Of a stretch of 64,000 nt of DNA, positions 1 through 11,974 are shown piece by piece (within the stretch, counting starts at the first letter, position 1; each line of letters begins with the position of its first letter). A program made the position numbers and the translations under genes. Origin of the DNA: Talpa occidentalis (Eukaryota; Chordata; Mammalia; Eulipotyphla; Talpidae); contig NW_023601433.1 in the NCBI RefSeq assembly GCF_014898055.3, forward strand, positions 69,423,683-69,487,682, in the 5' to 3' direction. The notes beneath the pieces are model-generated. The model ran no database searches, was not told the DNA's origin, and saw only the letters and a list, made by a program, of their open reading frames with translations.

Positions 1-189
1 TACTCTCTTATGGTTCTAGAGATCAGTAGCTTGAGATGGGTCTCAGTGGACCACCATCAAGCGGTTATCAGAAGGGTGTCAGCTTTGCTTTCTGGAACTT
101 CCATACAGAATCTGTTTCTTTTCTCCCACAGCAGCTGGAGGTTACCCACATTCTTCAGCTTCTAGTCCCCTTTTTCCTTCCTCAACCCC

Positions 190-395
190 ATAAAAATAGC
201 ATCTTTGACCCTTCTTCTTCTACTGCTAAGGACACTTGTGATATAAGTGGGTTGGGCCCATCCCAACCTCCAGAAAAATCTCCTTTTAAGCTCAGGTAAT
301 AAGCAACCTCACATTCCACTTTCTCATGGAGTCTCAGGTTCTGGAGATTAGGATGTGGACATCCTTGGGGATAATGGTTGTTCTGCCTAACACTA
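190..395. repeat. Old MLT1/MaLR-like LTR fragment
   Basis: The segment has phrases typical of an old mammalian LTR repeat: 'aaggacacttgtgat...tgggcccatcc', then 'ggttctggagattaggatgtggacatccttgggg' in decayed form, and 'ttctgcctaaca' at the end. The copy at 26320-26740 looks like the other end of the same family. The family name is recalled, not searched, and orientation is not assigned. Confidence 0.45.
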
Positions 396-2895
396 GGGTA
401 TGTGAATGCAGGAGCAGGAGGCCAGGAGGTCCAACAGAAAGTACTGAAAGAGTTTCTATACAATTCTGGAATATGAGTGATGACACTGTCAGGTCAGAGC
501 CTCCACTTCTGGAGAAGAAGATCCCTTCCATGTCTAACTGCCTTTGTCCAAACTGAAGTGTAATTTGAAGTGAAGGCTGTGTTGCTACTTCAGGAAATCT
601 CAGATTCTGCATTTTATTTTTAGCCAATTACACATTAAATGGAAGCCAGCACCACGTGAAGACAGATTAAGTCATGCTATTGGTGAAGCATGGGCTGAAT
701 ATTACCCTACCCCTGCCTTTTATTACTTCCTTATTCTTTTTCTCTATGACATCTTAAGAGTCTCTGCTCTCTTGAATAGCTTTATTTTTGAAATGTCTTG
801 CCTTAAAACCAGAGTTTCACGGTGCTCAGGGTTCCATTTCTGTATGGAGAGCCCACACAGGAGCCCCAAAATCGCCTCTGAAAATCCTGTTTATGGCCGG
901 GGAGAACACCTGTTTTAACTCTTAAGCAGATGTGGCCTTACACAAGGACCGACAGTGAGCACAGAGACAATCAAATATTAACCATATGGACGAAGCTTAT
1001 TAGAATTCAGAACTTCTGTTACGGCCTTCAGTAAAGTTGTTCTGTTTTTGCTTTCAAACCCAGCCCTAGTGATCATTTTGACTCGCCTGTAGTCTACTTT
1101 ACACAGCAATTTTGGGGGAGAGAAAATCAATCGTTGTCCCCAGAGAAGGAGGCCACAAATGTTCACCATCCAACCAACAGAAAAACTTTTATGTTTCAGT
1201 GAAGACTAATTAGAAATGAGAAGTAGAATTCAGTTTAAAAAGCAGCAAGGTGCGATGGTGCCTGCAGTTTGTAATTTGGCCACTATTCAGATTCCAAAAA
1301 CTAAAAGACATAGGATGCCTTCAGTCTCACCTTTTGGCTCTGGAGGTTGGAATTCTCTCCCCTTCCTCGGTGAATGTGGCTGCCTTGCCATTAATGGAAA
1401 GGAAGCTGTGCTGAGCCCTGCCTGGAGCACAGCTGCCTGACCCCACTGCGCATAGCGAAGAACCCAAATAGAGAACAGAGCCAGGCTCAATTGTTACAGA
1501 CAAAACTGAGCTGCATGGTGGGTTTAGGAGAGCTCCATCCTTCCATGTTTGCAAATGCATGTGGTGTGAAGGAATTCGATGATAGCTACTTACATGAGTA
1601 AGTTACATAGCCTGTGCCTAATGTCATTGGCTTTCACTTACCTGCCTCCAGAGGCCACCTGCAACAGACCTCCCAGCTGCCTGCTCATCACCAATAAGCA
1701 GGCATCATGAAAAACATGAATTGGATCAACCTACACCAGAACTTTGCAGTGGCCTCTGAGACTTTCCTTAAACAATGAATTTAATTTCTTGCTTGTGGAA
1801 CAAAAGAAAATGTAAAGCTCTGTATCTAGAAGAGTCTGTTCTCCAGACCAGTATATGAGGGCAGTGGTGTTATTCCGGAAATGTGTTAGACAAAAGCATT
1901 AACTCTGAGGTTGTGGGCCACAGAGCATGCACAGGATTCAGGCTTGGTGTGTCTATAGTGTCTAGTTTTTCACCTGGCATCTAGCTGAGCAATTCTGAGG
2001 CTAGTCTCGCTAATGAGATCTGTGGTTCTCTGCTGGAACTGAGCACACCCATCTTCTGATTCTTTTCATGGAAATACAAATCACCTTGATTTAATCATGT
2101 GGCTTTGGTTTTGCTACATTAGATAGCAGCTTTGATAATTCACTTCCCAAGGGACTGAGCTCTCCATATTGCAAACATTACTTATATACTCGTGGGGTTT
2201 TTAATTCACAAATGGACAGCTCAAAGAGGAGCCATTCCATTGCATGACTCTCAAAGAGTAGCAGAGGCTTCCTGTTCATCAAGCACAGTGGCTTTTTCAC
2301 AATTTGGGGGCTTCTCTACCTTCTCACGTGCCTAGGGCTTACTTCCCAAGATTCTCCAGTCCCATCTTTGAGTGTGCTCTTGTGTTCCTTTCATTTTCAC
2401 TTATATGTAGACACCATCCAGATTTGCAAATACAACACATTCTCCAGAATGGGTCTTGCATATCAAATTATCCACTAGTGCAAACAGTTCACAGCCCCCC
2501 AGACCTCTTCTATTTGAACTCTGTACTTTACACTGACGAATGGCCTCCCTAGAAGCCTTACTTTCCATTTCACCAGCTTTTCTAGCCCCTTACCCACGTT
2601 CAGACAGTACTCAGCCTCCTTTATTCACTGATTTTTTTCCTCTTGCTCCCTGAATGGTTTTCCATGTGTGCACACAGTCTTCTCCTTTTCGTGTGTGTCT
2701 CAACTTGTTCTATTTAAAATATGCACCTTTTCATGTGTGATTTTTACCTTGTTGCTGATTTAACAATTTTATCAATGCAGATGAGCCTTGAAACTCTAAC
2801 CCAAGCCCTGCCATTTCCTAAGATATCAAGTGTATTAAACTTCCAAGTGGTTGTTTCCACATGTATTCCCAGTGCCTCCTGTTGAAAAAAATGGT

Positions 2896-3097
2896 CTAAT
2901 CTTTTTTCTTCCTTGCTTTTCCTATCTTGTGAATGACAGAGTGACTCTGGTGGTGCACATATGTGTGCATGCACATGTGTGTGCTTTAAGGGGTGCTAAT
3001 CTTTTTTTTCTTCCTTACTTTTCCTATCTTGTGAATGACAAAGTGACTCTGGTGGTGCAAATATGTGTGCATGCATGTGTGTGTGCTTTAAGGGGTG
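2896..3097. repeat. Tandem duplication, two units of about 100 bp
   Basis: Unit 1 (2896-2995) and unit 2 (2996-3097) both begin with ctaatctttttt, share 'cctatcttgtgaatgaca' and 'gtgactctggtggtgca', and end in a TG/CA-alternating stretch followed by 'gctttaaggggtg'. They differ at only a few positions and by small indels in the T run and the TG run. This is a local tandem duplication that includes a dinucleotide-rich segment. Confidence 0.9.
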
Positions 3098-3199
3098 AAG
3101 AAGGAGAGATTTTAGCAGTTGAATTAGCCATGGTTCTTCATGTGCCTGACTCCTGCTTCAGGACACATCCAGCCAGTCGGCCACTGCCCACACCACTGC

Positions 3200-3440
3200 T
3201 CTTATAATAGCTGACTTTATTGAGCATTGACTAAGCACTTTATAGGTAATTTCCTTTAATCCTTAACATGACATTTTGAGGCTGTTATTCATATAAATTC
3301 TCCTATTTATAGCTCAGGAAACAGTTATATAGGTGTTACACTGGAAAGTTTCCCAACACCACATAGCTAGAGGGTAGCAGAGCTGAGATTTGAACCCAGG
3401 CATCTTGACCCTAGATCCTAAGCTCTCTGCTGATGGAGTT
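3200..3440 (-). repeat. MIR SINE (ancient), antisense
   Basis: The order is 'ttattgagcattgactaagcacttta', 'cctttaatccttaacatgacattttgaggctgttatt', 'cagctcaggaaaca', 'cacatagctagagggtagcagagc', 'gatttgaacccaggc'. This is the reverse complement of the MIR consensus, including its tRNA-related head. It is strongly diverged, as expected for a mammal-wide relic. Confidence 0.85.
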
Positions 3441-3589
3441 ACAACATTCACTATTTTCCTAGTGGCCATTTGTGCAACAGCGTTTATCCAGTCTCCCCAA
3501 CTCTAGTCTCACAACTGCTTCCAAAGTCATCTCCCTAAGTTCAGCTTCCTGATGTGCAAAGAATAGGCAGGTAGTCAGTGTTAATCTCC

Positions 3590-4350
3590 ACCCCAACAGG
3601 CAAACAGAACCACTCCTAGTTCTCATTCCACGTATCTGAAATGCCCTCTCCCCCCCTCTCCATGTCTGCCTTTCAAAGTTCTACCCAACTAACGTGCTAC
3701 AGGACAGTCACACAGTTCCTTCCTACTGACAGGAAAAACACTGTTCTCTTTCTCAGATCTGTTCTATATGAGAACAACCAGATGCCAAGTGTACACCATG
3801 TTTGGGTCCTGCTTGGAAAGAAACTAACTGTAAAAGACATCTTTGAAACGATTTGGGAAATCTCAACATGCATTGGGAATCAGATGATATTAAAGAATAA
3901 CCAGTAATTCTGATGGATATAATAATGGCTTAGTGGTTATGTTTTTAAAAATGAGATGTTCTAAAGTATTTACAAGCTAAATGGCAAGATTAATGGTATT
4001 TGCTTAAAAATGCTCCAGCAAAACAAACCCAAAAAGTGCAAATAGATGAAACAAAATTGGTAAATTGTTGGAAAATGTCAAGACTGGATGATGGGAATAC
4101 ATTATGTTATTTTCTCTCCTTCTTCTTATAGCTGAAAATTTCCATAATAAATTATTAAATAAAGATTTGTTTTAGAGGCCAAGTAAAAGACTCCTACTCC
4201 ACGAAGCTTTCTTTAATGTTATGACAGAAGTAATCTTTACCCAGTAGGAGAATGTTGCACATTCTTCTGGTGTTACAATCATTTAGATGCATATTCATCT
4301 CATCTTCAGAACCTGACATTCTTCATAGGCACAAACCATCTCTTATTCGT
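3590..4350 (+). repeat. L2 fragments interrupted by an old L1 3' end
   Basis: 3590-3690 and about 4185-4350 resemble successive parts of the L2 3' region ('tctgaaatgccctctcccc...cctttcaaagttctaccc' and 'aagctttctttaatg...acaaaccatctctt'). Between them, about 3880-4175, is an old L1ME/MC-type 3' end: 'aataatggcttagtggttatgtttttaaaa', 'agatgaaacaaaattgg', 'ggatgatgggaatacatta', 'gaaaatttccataataaa'. The sense L1 apparently inserted into the L2. The exact junctions are not resolved. Confidence 0.55.
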
Positions 4351-4864
4351 ATTCTTTGTAGCCGTCAGAAAGCCAGTTGTGGTGTCTTACCCATGTAAAT
4401 GTAAACACTTTTAAAGGGGATGCACCGAGTACTATAATGATAGTGCTATGAATGCTGTATTATTCATTTGCCGTCATTAATGAGAACCCAGTGTAAAAAT
4501 ATCTCTCTGTTCTCATCACCAGAAATAGTTGTGCTTCTCCTGGTTTATTTTTATCATATGGACATTTTGAATCTGTAAGTGATCATTTTCCCTCTTTGTG
4601 TTGCTACTCTAAAGCTTAGAATTAAATTTGTGGTCCACCCACAGCAAGCATACAAGCCTTTATGCCGGGTATTTTGTGTGCTGTCTTCCTTCGTAGCCTC
4701 CCTTTTTAATTTTCCTACTTTCATGTTCCTTTTGTCATCCATTCCACTTTGACTTTTTGAGGGGGCAAAACTGTAATAATTTAGTTTCACTGTGAAATTA
4801 GTATATAAGTCGAATTCATTCTATACCATTGTTTATCTGGACACAGCTATTAGACCTCTTTGTG

Positions 4865-5050
4865 TCTGCTTAGTAGGCAATGTGTTAAATGCTTTACATC
4901 TTTTTTAAATTAGTCAGCAGCTCTGCAAAGTAGTCACTCTGATCCCCTTTTTACAGAGGATGCAAATGTAGCCAGTGAGGTCTTTCCCAAGTCCACACTG
5001 CTGGTAAATGTCAGGTATCGGATTTGAACACAGTTCTTTCTGACTCATCC
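4865..5050 (-). repeat. MIR SINE, antisense
   Basis: 'gtgttaaatgctttacat...ccttttttacagaggatgcaaatgtagccagtgaggtc...tttcccaagtccacactgctggtaa...ggatttgaacacag' follows the antisense MIR order. It is degenerate. Confidence 0.7.
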
Positions 5051-5519
5051 CTCCTTTTATATTTCCACTTGCAAATGTTGAAGTGGCACTCCCGGAAAGA
5101 TTTTAGAGCACATGAAATATTCTTTTTTAATATTTGTTTTATTCCTCGACTCTGTTATTTATCTATTTAACTTTGCTCTATTCTGACTGGGCTCTTCTGA
5201 CTTTGCCCTTCTGATTGGGCTAAAAAGATACCCCATCAGAGAGAGAAGAAGAAGAAAATGAAAAAACAAAGATGTGTCTATTTAGTATATATGTTTGAAG
5301 TGCTCCTGCCAAAACTTCTTTTCCCACAGGGGAGTGTCCTTGTTGAGAAAGATTTCGGATTTGGGGGCTGAAGAGCAAGCCAGTAGAAATGGAAGAGACC
5401 AGAACCCTGTAGAAATAGAAGTTTCAGGAGACATTCTTCTAACTTTTCCTTTCCTTCATTCAAGGCCTTCTTGACACCCCATCAATGGGGTTCCTCTTGC
5501 TCACATGCCATCAGAGAAG

Positions 5520-5705
5520 CTAACTCACATTCACTATGTACTAACTCTGCCGTGGAGCCTACAGAACATGTGGCTTGTATTTGCTTTCATTTGATTTTCA
5601 AAACAATCCATTGTTTCAGATGTGAAAACTGAGGATCAGGGGAGTGAGAGGACTTGCTCAAAGCCCCATAGTGTATCAGAAGTGGGGCTGGATTCCAAGC
5701 CAAAC
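5520..5705 (-). repeat. MIR SINE, antisense
   Basis: 'cactatgtactaactctgc...ttgattttcaaaacaatcc...tgtgaaaactgaggatcaggggagtgagaggacttgctcaaagcccc...ggggctggattccaagcc' follows the antisense MIR order. Confidence 0.7.
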
Positions 5706-5979
5706 AGGCCAAGTCCAGAACGCTCCTTGTTAGTCAATCAGTGGACATTACTGCCTGTCTCCACAATACTGCCTTCGTCATCGGTGTTGACAGGTTCTGC
5801 TTTTGAAGACTTAACTCAGAAGTCACTTATCGTTACCAAGCTTCCCTTATTCCGCTCTTGTGCAAACTTCACTAAACTTCCACAAACTTCACCTGTCTCC
5901 TTCCTACTCTTAACACACTCACCTTTTTCTGCGTGCATTATAGTTTTTGATGTTTACATCTTAAATAAAGTTCCTTTCT

Positions 5980-6107
5980 TTTTTTAATTTTTTTTTCTTT
6001 TTTTATTTATTTTTTACATCACTGTTCATTTTTAAACAATATTTGCTTCCCTCTCCCCTCAGGTGCAGAATTCCCTTAACCAGTGCACCTGTGCACCATC
6101 ACCACAG
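5980..6107 (-). mobile_element. Unidentified 128-bp retro-insert with 14-bp target-site duplication
   Basis: The 14-mer taaagttcctttct occurs directly before (5966-5979) and directly after (6108-6121) this segment. The insert starts with a T-rich run, so on the minus strand it ends in an A-rich tail. This is the hallmark of target-primed retrotransposition. The body is 'catcactgttca...ggtgcagaattcccttaaccagtgcacctgtgcacc...'. It does not look like the local tRNA-SINE or like the L1 3' end seen at 53178-53640. It could be the 3' end of another L1 subfamily or of a processed transcript. Confidence 0.8.
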
Positions 6108-6419
6108 TAAAGTTCCTTTCTAAACTTCTAAGCTTCTTAGGGGCAAACTCCCTGGGCTACCACTTGGGACCCCTCTCCACTTGGAGAGCTTTCCTATGCT
6201 TCCTATCTGTCAATAAGTCTCTTGCTTTTCTGTAAAAATACAAACAAACAACAAAAAACTCCCTATTCCATTTCCTCTCCCCACCCCCAACAGCCAGCTT
6301 TGAGGAAATTCTCATTGAATGTTTAGGAGCTCATTTCTTTATTTTTCCTATCACAAACAGCTAATTCCTTCTTTCCTCTGACCAATACAGTGATTTGTAG
6401 ATAAAAATATTTATCCTGG

Positions 6420-6688
6420 GGGCCTCCCCGGTGGCGCAGGGAGTTAAGACGCAACCTATGAAGCTGTCCACAGCCACTGCAGCATGAGTTCAATCCCCAG
6501 CCAGGGAGCAACCCACATGGCACAGCAGACCTCTCCTGACGCGCCCGCTGCTCCCCTCAGCCGTGTATTTCAGTCAATCTGCCTGTTCTGTTCCCCACTC
6601 TGTCTCTGGTGAATCCTCTCAGCCCCGCACCTCTGGCCTATACCCCAGTTCTTGTTTGCATAAATAAATAAATCTTAAAAAAAAAAAA
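6420..6688 (+). mobile_element. tRNA-derived SINE (Rhin-1-like), sense
   Basis: The head has 'ggcctccccggtggcgcag' and a decayed B box (gagttcaatcccc). It is followed by 'ccagggagcaacccacatggc', 'acctctcctgac', 'cccgctgctcccctcag', 'gtctctggtgaatcctctca', 'ccccagttcttgtttgcataaataaataaatctt' and a poly(A) run. Approximate target-site duplications are ttatcctgg (before) and ttgtcctgg (after). It carries the variant 'gttaagacgcaacctatgaagctgtcc', distinct from the copies at 16722 and 24381. Confidence 0.9.
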
Positions 6689-7094
6689 GTTTGTCCTGGT
6701 AATTCAGGACCAAAATAAAAAAGACGAATGTCTGTCTATCCTGACAAAATCCCCCATCCTGTGAATATCATTTCATAGCAGTTAAAAACCCTAAAGTTTA
6801 AAGTAAGTGATTAGCAGAAATGCACATGTCTGTCCTTATTAAAAATTTTATTCTCAGGAGTTAAATTCCCCTAAGGGAGAAAGCAAGCTAATTTTTAGAT
6901 AACAAATTAAATATGACAGAAATTGTTCTGCTGTAATTATAACTCAGTAGGACAGTTCTTGCTTTGGGATTGATTTAGAAGTCAATACAAATATTTCCAA
7001 GCATGGAAAGTAGAAGTGATGATTTTAGAAGAGTGTCTTAGTTCTGTGATTGTGCAGGGCCACTCCCCGCCATGGTGAGCTGAGTCTCTCCTCT

Positions 7095-7215
7095 GGTCTA
7101 GGCACTTGTGGAAGATTCCGAAGATACAGTAGTGACCAAGCATGGTAACTGCCCTCTCAGACCCTGTAGTCTACTAGAGGTTCAGAGAGTCAATAACCAG
7201 TCATAAAACAGACAT
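7095..7215 (-). repeat. L2-type ancient repeat, antisense
   Basis: 'ggtctaggcacttgtggaag...gatacagtagtgaccaagcatgg...actgccctctcagaccctgtagtctactagagg' is the antisense L2 3'-end pattern in decayed form. Confidence 0.5.
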
Positions 7216-8934
7216 CTAAAATTTTCACATCTATTCCTTGCCTTCATTCTATTGTTTGTTTAAATTAACACTATGGAACTCCCTTATGAGGATATCCCTA
7301 ATGATGTCCCATTTATGCCGTGTCTCTGATAGATTAAAAAGGTTTCTGTTGCAATTGGTGAGGATTTACTCTTAACTGCAATGAATGGCTAGGCAAACCC
7401 ATTTTAATACAGTGGCTGTCTAGAACTAGGTAGATATTTTCTTCCTCCCTTGCTGCTTCCAGTTATAACTTTTATTTTTTAAGACGCGAAAAGGGTAATA
7501 TATGCACATCTGATATGTAAGCTTCCAAGTGATACAAATCTCATCTTTCCTGCTGTGTAGCTGCTTGCTTTTCCTTGCGCTTTTTTTTTTTTTGTCATTG
7601 AGAGGTTATGACAACATGAGCCATATTGTATTTATAAACATCACGTGTTTCCTTGATATGGCTTGCAGTTTCTGCCAGACAGAACACATGGAAGAAACAT
7701 TTCTCGTTAGCTCAGCATTGGTGTTAGTTATGCTGATTTCCGGGACAGGAAAAATGCCTTCCTACTTGGATTTAACTTTCATAGAGTAGAAACAAAACCT
7801 CTGACTGTCCGTGAAATAGTTTTAACAAGGGTGGATACTGCTCCTTTAAACCACATATTTTCACTAAAAGCTTCCTTCTGTAAAAAAAACCCGTGCTTTG
7901 CATTTAGTCACCATAAAGACAGGCAGAGCTCTAGCATACGAGAGATGGGTGGCTTCAAGATCTCTGCAAGTCTATAAAGTTTCTTCTAGAAAAATAAAGG
8001 TTCACTGAAGATGTAAGGTAAGAACTGTACCTTTATAACAAAATATAATTTTTGGAATTTTTTTTCATGCTCTGGCACATTTACATTCAACAGAGTTGCA
8101 GCTTCTGGATTCAGGTTCGATTCAATGAGGGGTTAACATTTTAGGCTTTTATTTTAGCTTCTTGCGTGCTGCTTTGGAGGAAACTTTTTTGTTATTGGTG
8201 TTAGTCTGTTTTTCAAAATCCTCTTCATTGTACTGGACTATCCTTAATCTATCAATCTTGTGATCTAGTTATAATTTAGAAAAGATTTAAAGTGTCAACA
8301 TTGTTTGTTAGCACAGATCTCATTGGTTTGTGTGTTTTGGGATAATTTTCCATATTTTCATGGTGATGTTCACTTGCATTCAATTTCTGAGACAAATGTA
8401 GAAAACGTGAAGGCGTGGTACGAATGGGAGGTTGGAAATTGCTATGTGTTATTCAGTCAGTATTTGGGGGGAATTTATTTGTTGTTAGTTTCCTTGTGAA
8501 AATCACTTTAAATTTTAAAATAAAAATAGCCTTTGTATCTTGGCTTTGAAAATCTTTAAAGAGATATCCATTTAACCTTTATGAAAAGCATGAAAAACTT
8601 CTATAGGTTTTTTTTTTTTTTTTTTACATAATAGCTCTAAATCCATAATACAAAGTTTAGTGACTGCCTGAAAAATTCTCTGACTGGAAATTACATTTTC
8701 TTGAAATAATTCTTATTCTTGCAGTAGTTCTGTCACAATATTTTGCAGTTATTTTAGTGGGCTTTTGTAACAGCTCTATCCTTTTAAATCAATCTGTTTC
8801 CTTTTAAAGGTACATGTGTAGCTGGATCTGCTTAACCATATTCCTGTGGATATCTTTATCCTAATATGTAGATGAGTTAATAAGCGTGAGAAAATGTTAT
8901 ACGCTGAGGTCTAAATAATGTCATTTTTTATTTA

Positions 8935-9085
8935 CTCATCATAATCACCCTTTGGGATAGTGCTGTTAGACCCATTTGAGGGTTGGCAAATTGAGGCTGA
9001 GAGACATTAAATAACACCATCACACATTAGCGAGAAGCAAAGCTGCTGTTCAAACCCAGGATAGCTCTCTATAGTCCTTGTTTTT
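8935..9085 (-). repeat. MIR SINE, antisense
   Basis: 'ctcatcataatcaccctttgggatagtgctgttagaccc...aaattgaggctgagagacattaaata...cacattagcgagaagcaaagc...ttcaaacccagg' follows the antisense MIR order. Confidence 0.7.
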
Positions 9086-9212
9086 AAATACCCCACAGCA
9101 CAGCCTCATCAGTGGCCAAGAACTCCAAGTCTGGAACCAGATACAGTTAACTTATCTTGACAGTGATAATTCTAAAGAAGTAAAATTTCAAAATAAGTTA
9201 TTTTGTATGATT

Positions 9213-9213
9213 T

Positions 9214-9248
<35 letters not shown>
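9213..9248. repeat. Poly(T) tract
   Basis: About 30 consecutive T residues are followed by 'aagatctttgtcat'. It could be the tail of an antisense retro-element, but no element body or matching flank duplication could be made out. Shorter T runs stand at 8608-8625, 21373-21391 and 46856-46884. Confidence 0.8.
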
Positions 9249-9251
<3 letters not shown>

Positions 9252-11423
9252 CTTTGTCATCTAAAGCCAGTAGAAATATGTGGTTTCTTATCCAGGGACC
9301 TGGTTACAACTTACTCGGAGTGAAATGATAACAGTGAACAGCAGATGGTGCGGGGATAGTTTTGGATAAACTATCCTTTCCTCTTTACTGTTTCCTTCTT
9401 TGCTTCATGTGCTGTGTTACCTATAACAACTGTTTTTCATGGTACAGAGCGGGAAGCTTATTGGTGAGCTTGATTTGAAATCAGAAAGTGTCTTTGATTG
9501 GAGACTGCCTTTATGTGCCTGCCTGCTGCCCTGTTAGGCTTCCTGCAGAGCTGTTCTGGAGAACAGGCAGAAAGTTAAAAAATTGTTGAAGGTTGCTGAG
9601 GTCTGGAGTGGGGGCAGCTAGCTAAACCACCTCAAAACCAGGCATTATTGTTTCCCTCACCCGCTCCTGAAGACTGAGACATTCACTCAGCAACAAAAAA
9701 TATCCTAGAGATTGGTGATGCAAAGTAATCACTGCCAACAGCTTCAACTGGGATGCAGCTGCTCATCACAGCTCTGAACTTGGGCTTCAGGATCAAGGCA
9801 ATTTGCTTCCAACCCCGTTTCTACACAATATCTAGGGCTGGCTAAGGAACTGACACAGCTAGAAATTGCCTGTTCCTCTTTCAGAAGGTACTGGGGTTTG
9901 TTCCCAAAGCGTCTCATGCTGGCGAGTAAACGGGAGGATTATGCCACACCCCTCTGCCCTTTGGTATCAAAGCCGTATCCCTTTTCTTGACTCTCCTAAA
10001 GATAGATGTTACTGGAAATTACCTTAGACAGGGAGCATATGTCCTGTTATTTTCAGGTGGTATCCCTTGCACCTACATGCCATGTTCTTCCTGAGGTTTT
10101 GCTTTTCTGACTTGTCTGTGGGTACCTGCCACAGTAACCCAGACTGTGGGAGATTATTCCCTGTCACATCAGCACAGGCTCCCGCAGTCCAAGACCCTAC
10201 CCTGTACAGGCCTTCCAGGTACCCATTCTTTTCTCAAATGTCTCAGCTGAACATTGGTTCCTTTTATATAAACTGGGGGGAGAGGAAAGCATTTCTTAAA
10301 TAATTTTTTTGAAACATGTTCACTTTTTTAAAGAGGACTTCAAATGTTTTAAAGATATATATCACCAGGTTATAAGCCATTTCTTCTCTGCCCTGCTTTT
10401 TCCCTTTTGCATGGGGAGGACCATCTCTTTGCTTGTGTGTCATTGGCTGGCAGGAACAATACTCGGCTACCAAAGAGTTGAAACAGCCTACTGTGCGTTA
10501 ATTGACTAAGGAAATAGACCTGACCTGTATTTTTGGTGCCAGAGGCCGCATTTATTTGGAATCAGAGGGCTTTAGAGATAAAAATTCTTACACATCATTT
10601 TTTTTATAACCCATTCACCTGTCAGTTGAGTTGCAGGAAGTCCAATATAATTAGGGTGACCTGTCAAGATCACAAAATATAGAAATGACAAATAAAGAAC
10701 TGGAGTCCAAGTCCATCAGGCCCTCAGACCTGCCCTCTGTCCCTATCCAGGGCATCTCTCTGGATTCCACCAGGTTTGTTTTCTGGATTGAGCTAGAAAA
10801 ACACTGTACATTTTACTTCTCTTACCCCAGCCATTGTAAGCTGAGTTAGCCAATCTTGCTTTCCCTCCAGATAGCAGCCTAATGCTGTAGAAGGCCTGAG
10901 TTCATTAATTGGAAATGCATGAACTTGGACCAAAAATATATGGATTTTGAACTAACCGGATTAAGGTTATACAGTATTTTTGTTGAAGAAGAATAAACCA
11001 TCAAGTCAACTGAAAAACAGCAGCTGCTTCAAATTATGAGATATTTTGCATAAAACAATATTGGCTTAAAAGGGGTTTGGAGTGTTATAACATTGTATTC
11101 AAAAGTTAGTCTCTTTGTTAAGGAAAATGACTCTTATAATAGCTACTTGAAATTTCTATGTATTATCACTCAAACTGCTTTCAAAGTTGTTATTTCACTT
11201 GGAGTCAGTGATTTTAAGTGGGACATAGAAAGCTTTTAATAATTATATAATTTTTATAGAATATTGACAAGATAAGTAACACAAAAAAATTGAGCTTATG
11301 AGTATTATTGCTTCATCACCATTAAAGTGAAAAAGGAAAGTGTCAAATGAATGATAGCACAGCTGGTATGTAGATATGGCCAAAATCTGGTCTTGTTTGA
11401 GTCAGGTGTAAAAAGTCAGGTGT

Positions 11424-11540
11424 TTTTTGTTTTTTTTTTAAAGATGTATTTATTTTTATACAAGAACTGGGGTACAGGCCAGAGGCACGGGAGGATGAGA
11501 AGATTCCCCAGGGACAGAGCGGGGAGCAGAACAGGCAGAC
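11424..11540 (-). mobile_element. Antisense tRNA-SINE, tail half (outer element of a nest)
   Basis: A T-rich run, 'aaagatgtatttatttttatacaagaactggggtacaggccagaggc' and 'gacagagcggggagcagaacaggcagac' match the reverse complement of the SINE tail region. The element continues at 11822-11974 after being split by a second SINE of opposite orientation. Confidence 0.9.
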
Positions 11541-11821
11541 CGGGGCCTCCCCGGTGGTGCATCCTGTTGAGCGCCACATTATGAGGCTATCCGCAGCCTC
11601 TGCAGCACCAGTTCGATTCCTGGCTGGCCAGGGAGAAACCCATATAGCGTGGCAACCCTCTCCTGCCTCTCCCACTACTCCCCTCAGCAGTGTCTTTAGT
11701 CAGTCAGCCTGTTCTGCTCCCCACTCTGTCTCTGGTGAATCCTCTCACCCTCCCATGCCTCTGACCTGTACCCCAGTTCTTGTACAAATAAATAAAATCT
11801 TTAAAAAAAAAAAAAAAAAAA
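11541..11821 (+). mobile_element. Sense tRNA-SINE inserted into an older antisense SINE
   Basis: This is a full-length copy from 'ggggcctccccggtggtgcatcc' through B box 'agttcgattcc', 'ccagggagaaaccc', 'tctctggtgaatcctctcacc' and 'ccccagttcttgtacaaataaataaaatcttt' to about 19 A residues. The target-site duplication gaacaggcaga occurs at 11529-11539 and 11822-11832. Because that target lies inside the outer SINE, the insertion order is fixed: this copy is younger. Confidence 0.95.
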
Positions 11822-11974
11822 GAACAGGCAGATGGACCGAAATACACTGCTGAGGGGACTGGCGGGCAAGACAGGAGAGGTCTTCTGCACCATGTGGGAA
11901 TCGAACCCACGCTGCAGAGGCTGCAGACAACTTCACAGCACTGTGCTCAACCCGCTGCACCACTGGGGAGGCCC
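11822..11974 (-). mobile_element. Antisense tRNA-SINE, head half (outer element of a nest)
   Basis: The segment continues from the split: 'gaacaggcagatggaccgaaatacactgctgagggg', 'aggagaggtcttctg', 'atgtgggaatcgaacccac', 'ctgcagaggctgcag' and 'ctgcaccactggggaggccc', which is the reverse complement of the SINE head. Similar flanks (tcaggtgtttttt at the left, tcaggttttatg at the right) probably represent its own decayed duplication. Confidence 0.9.
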
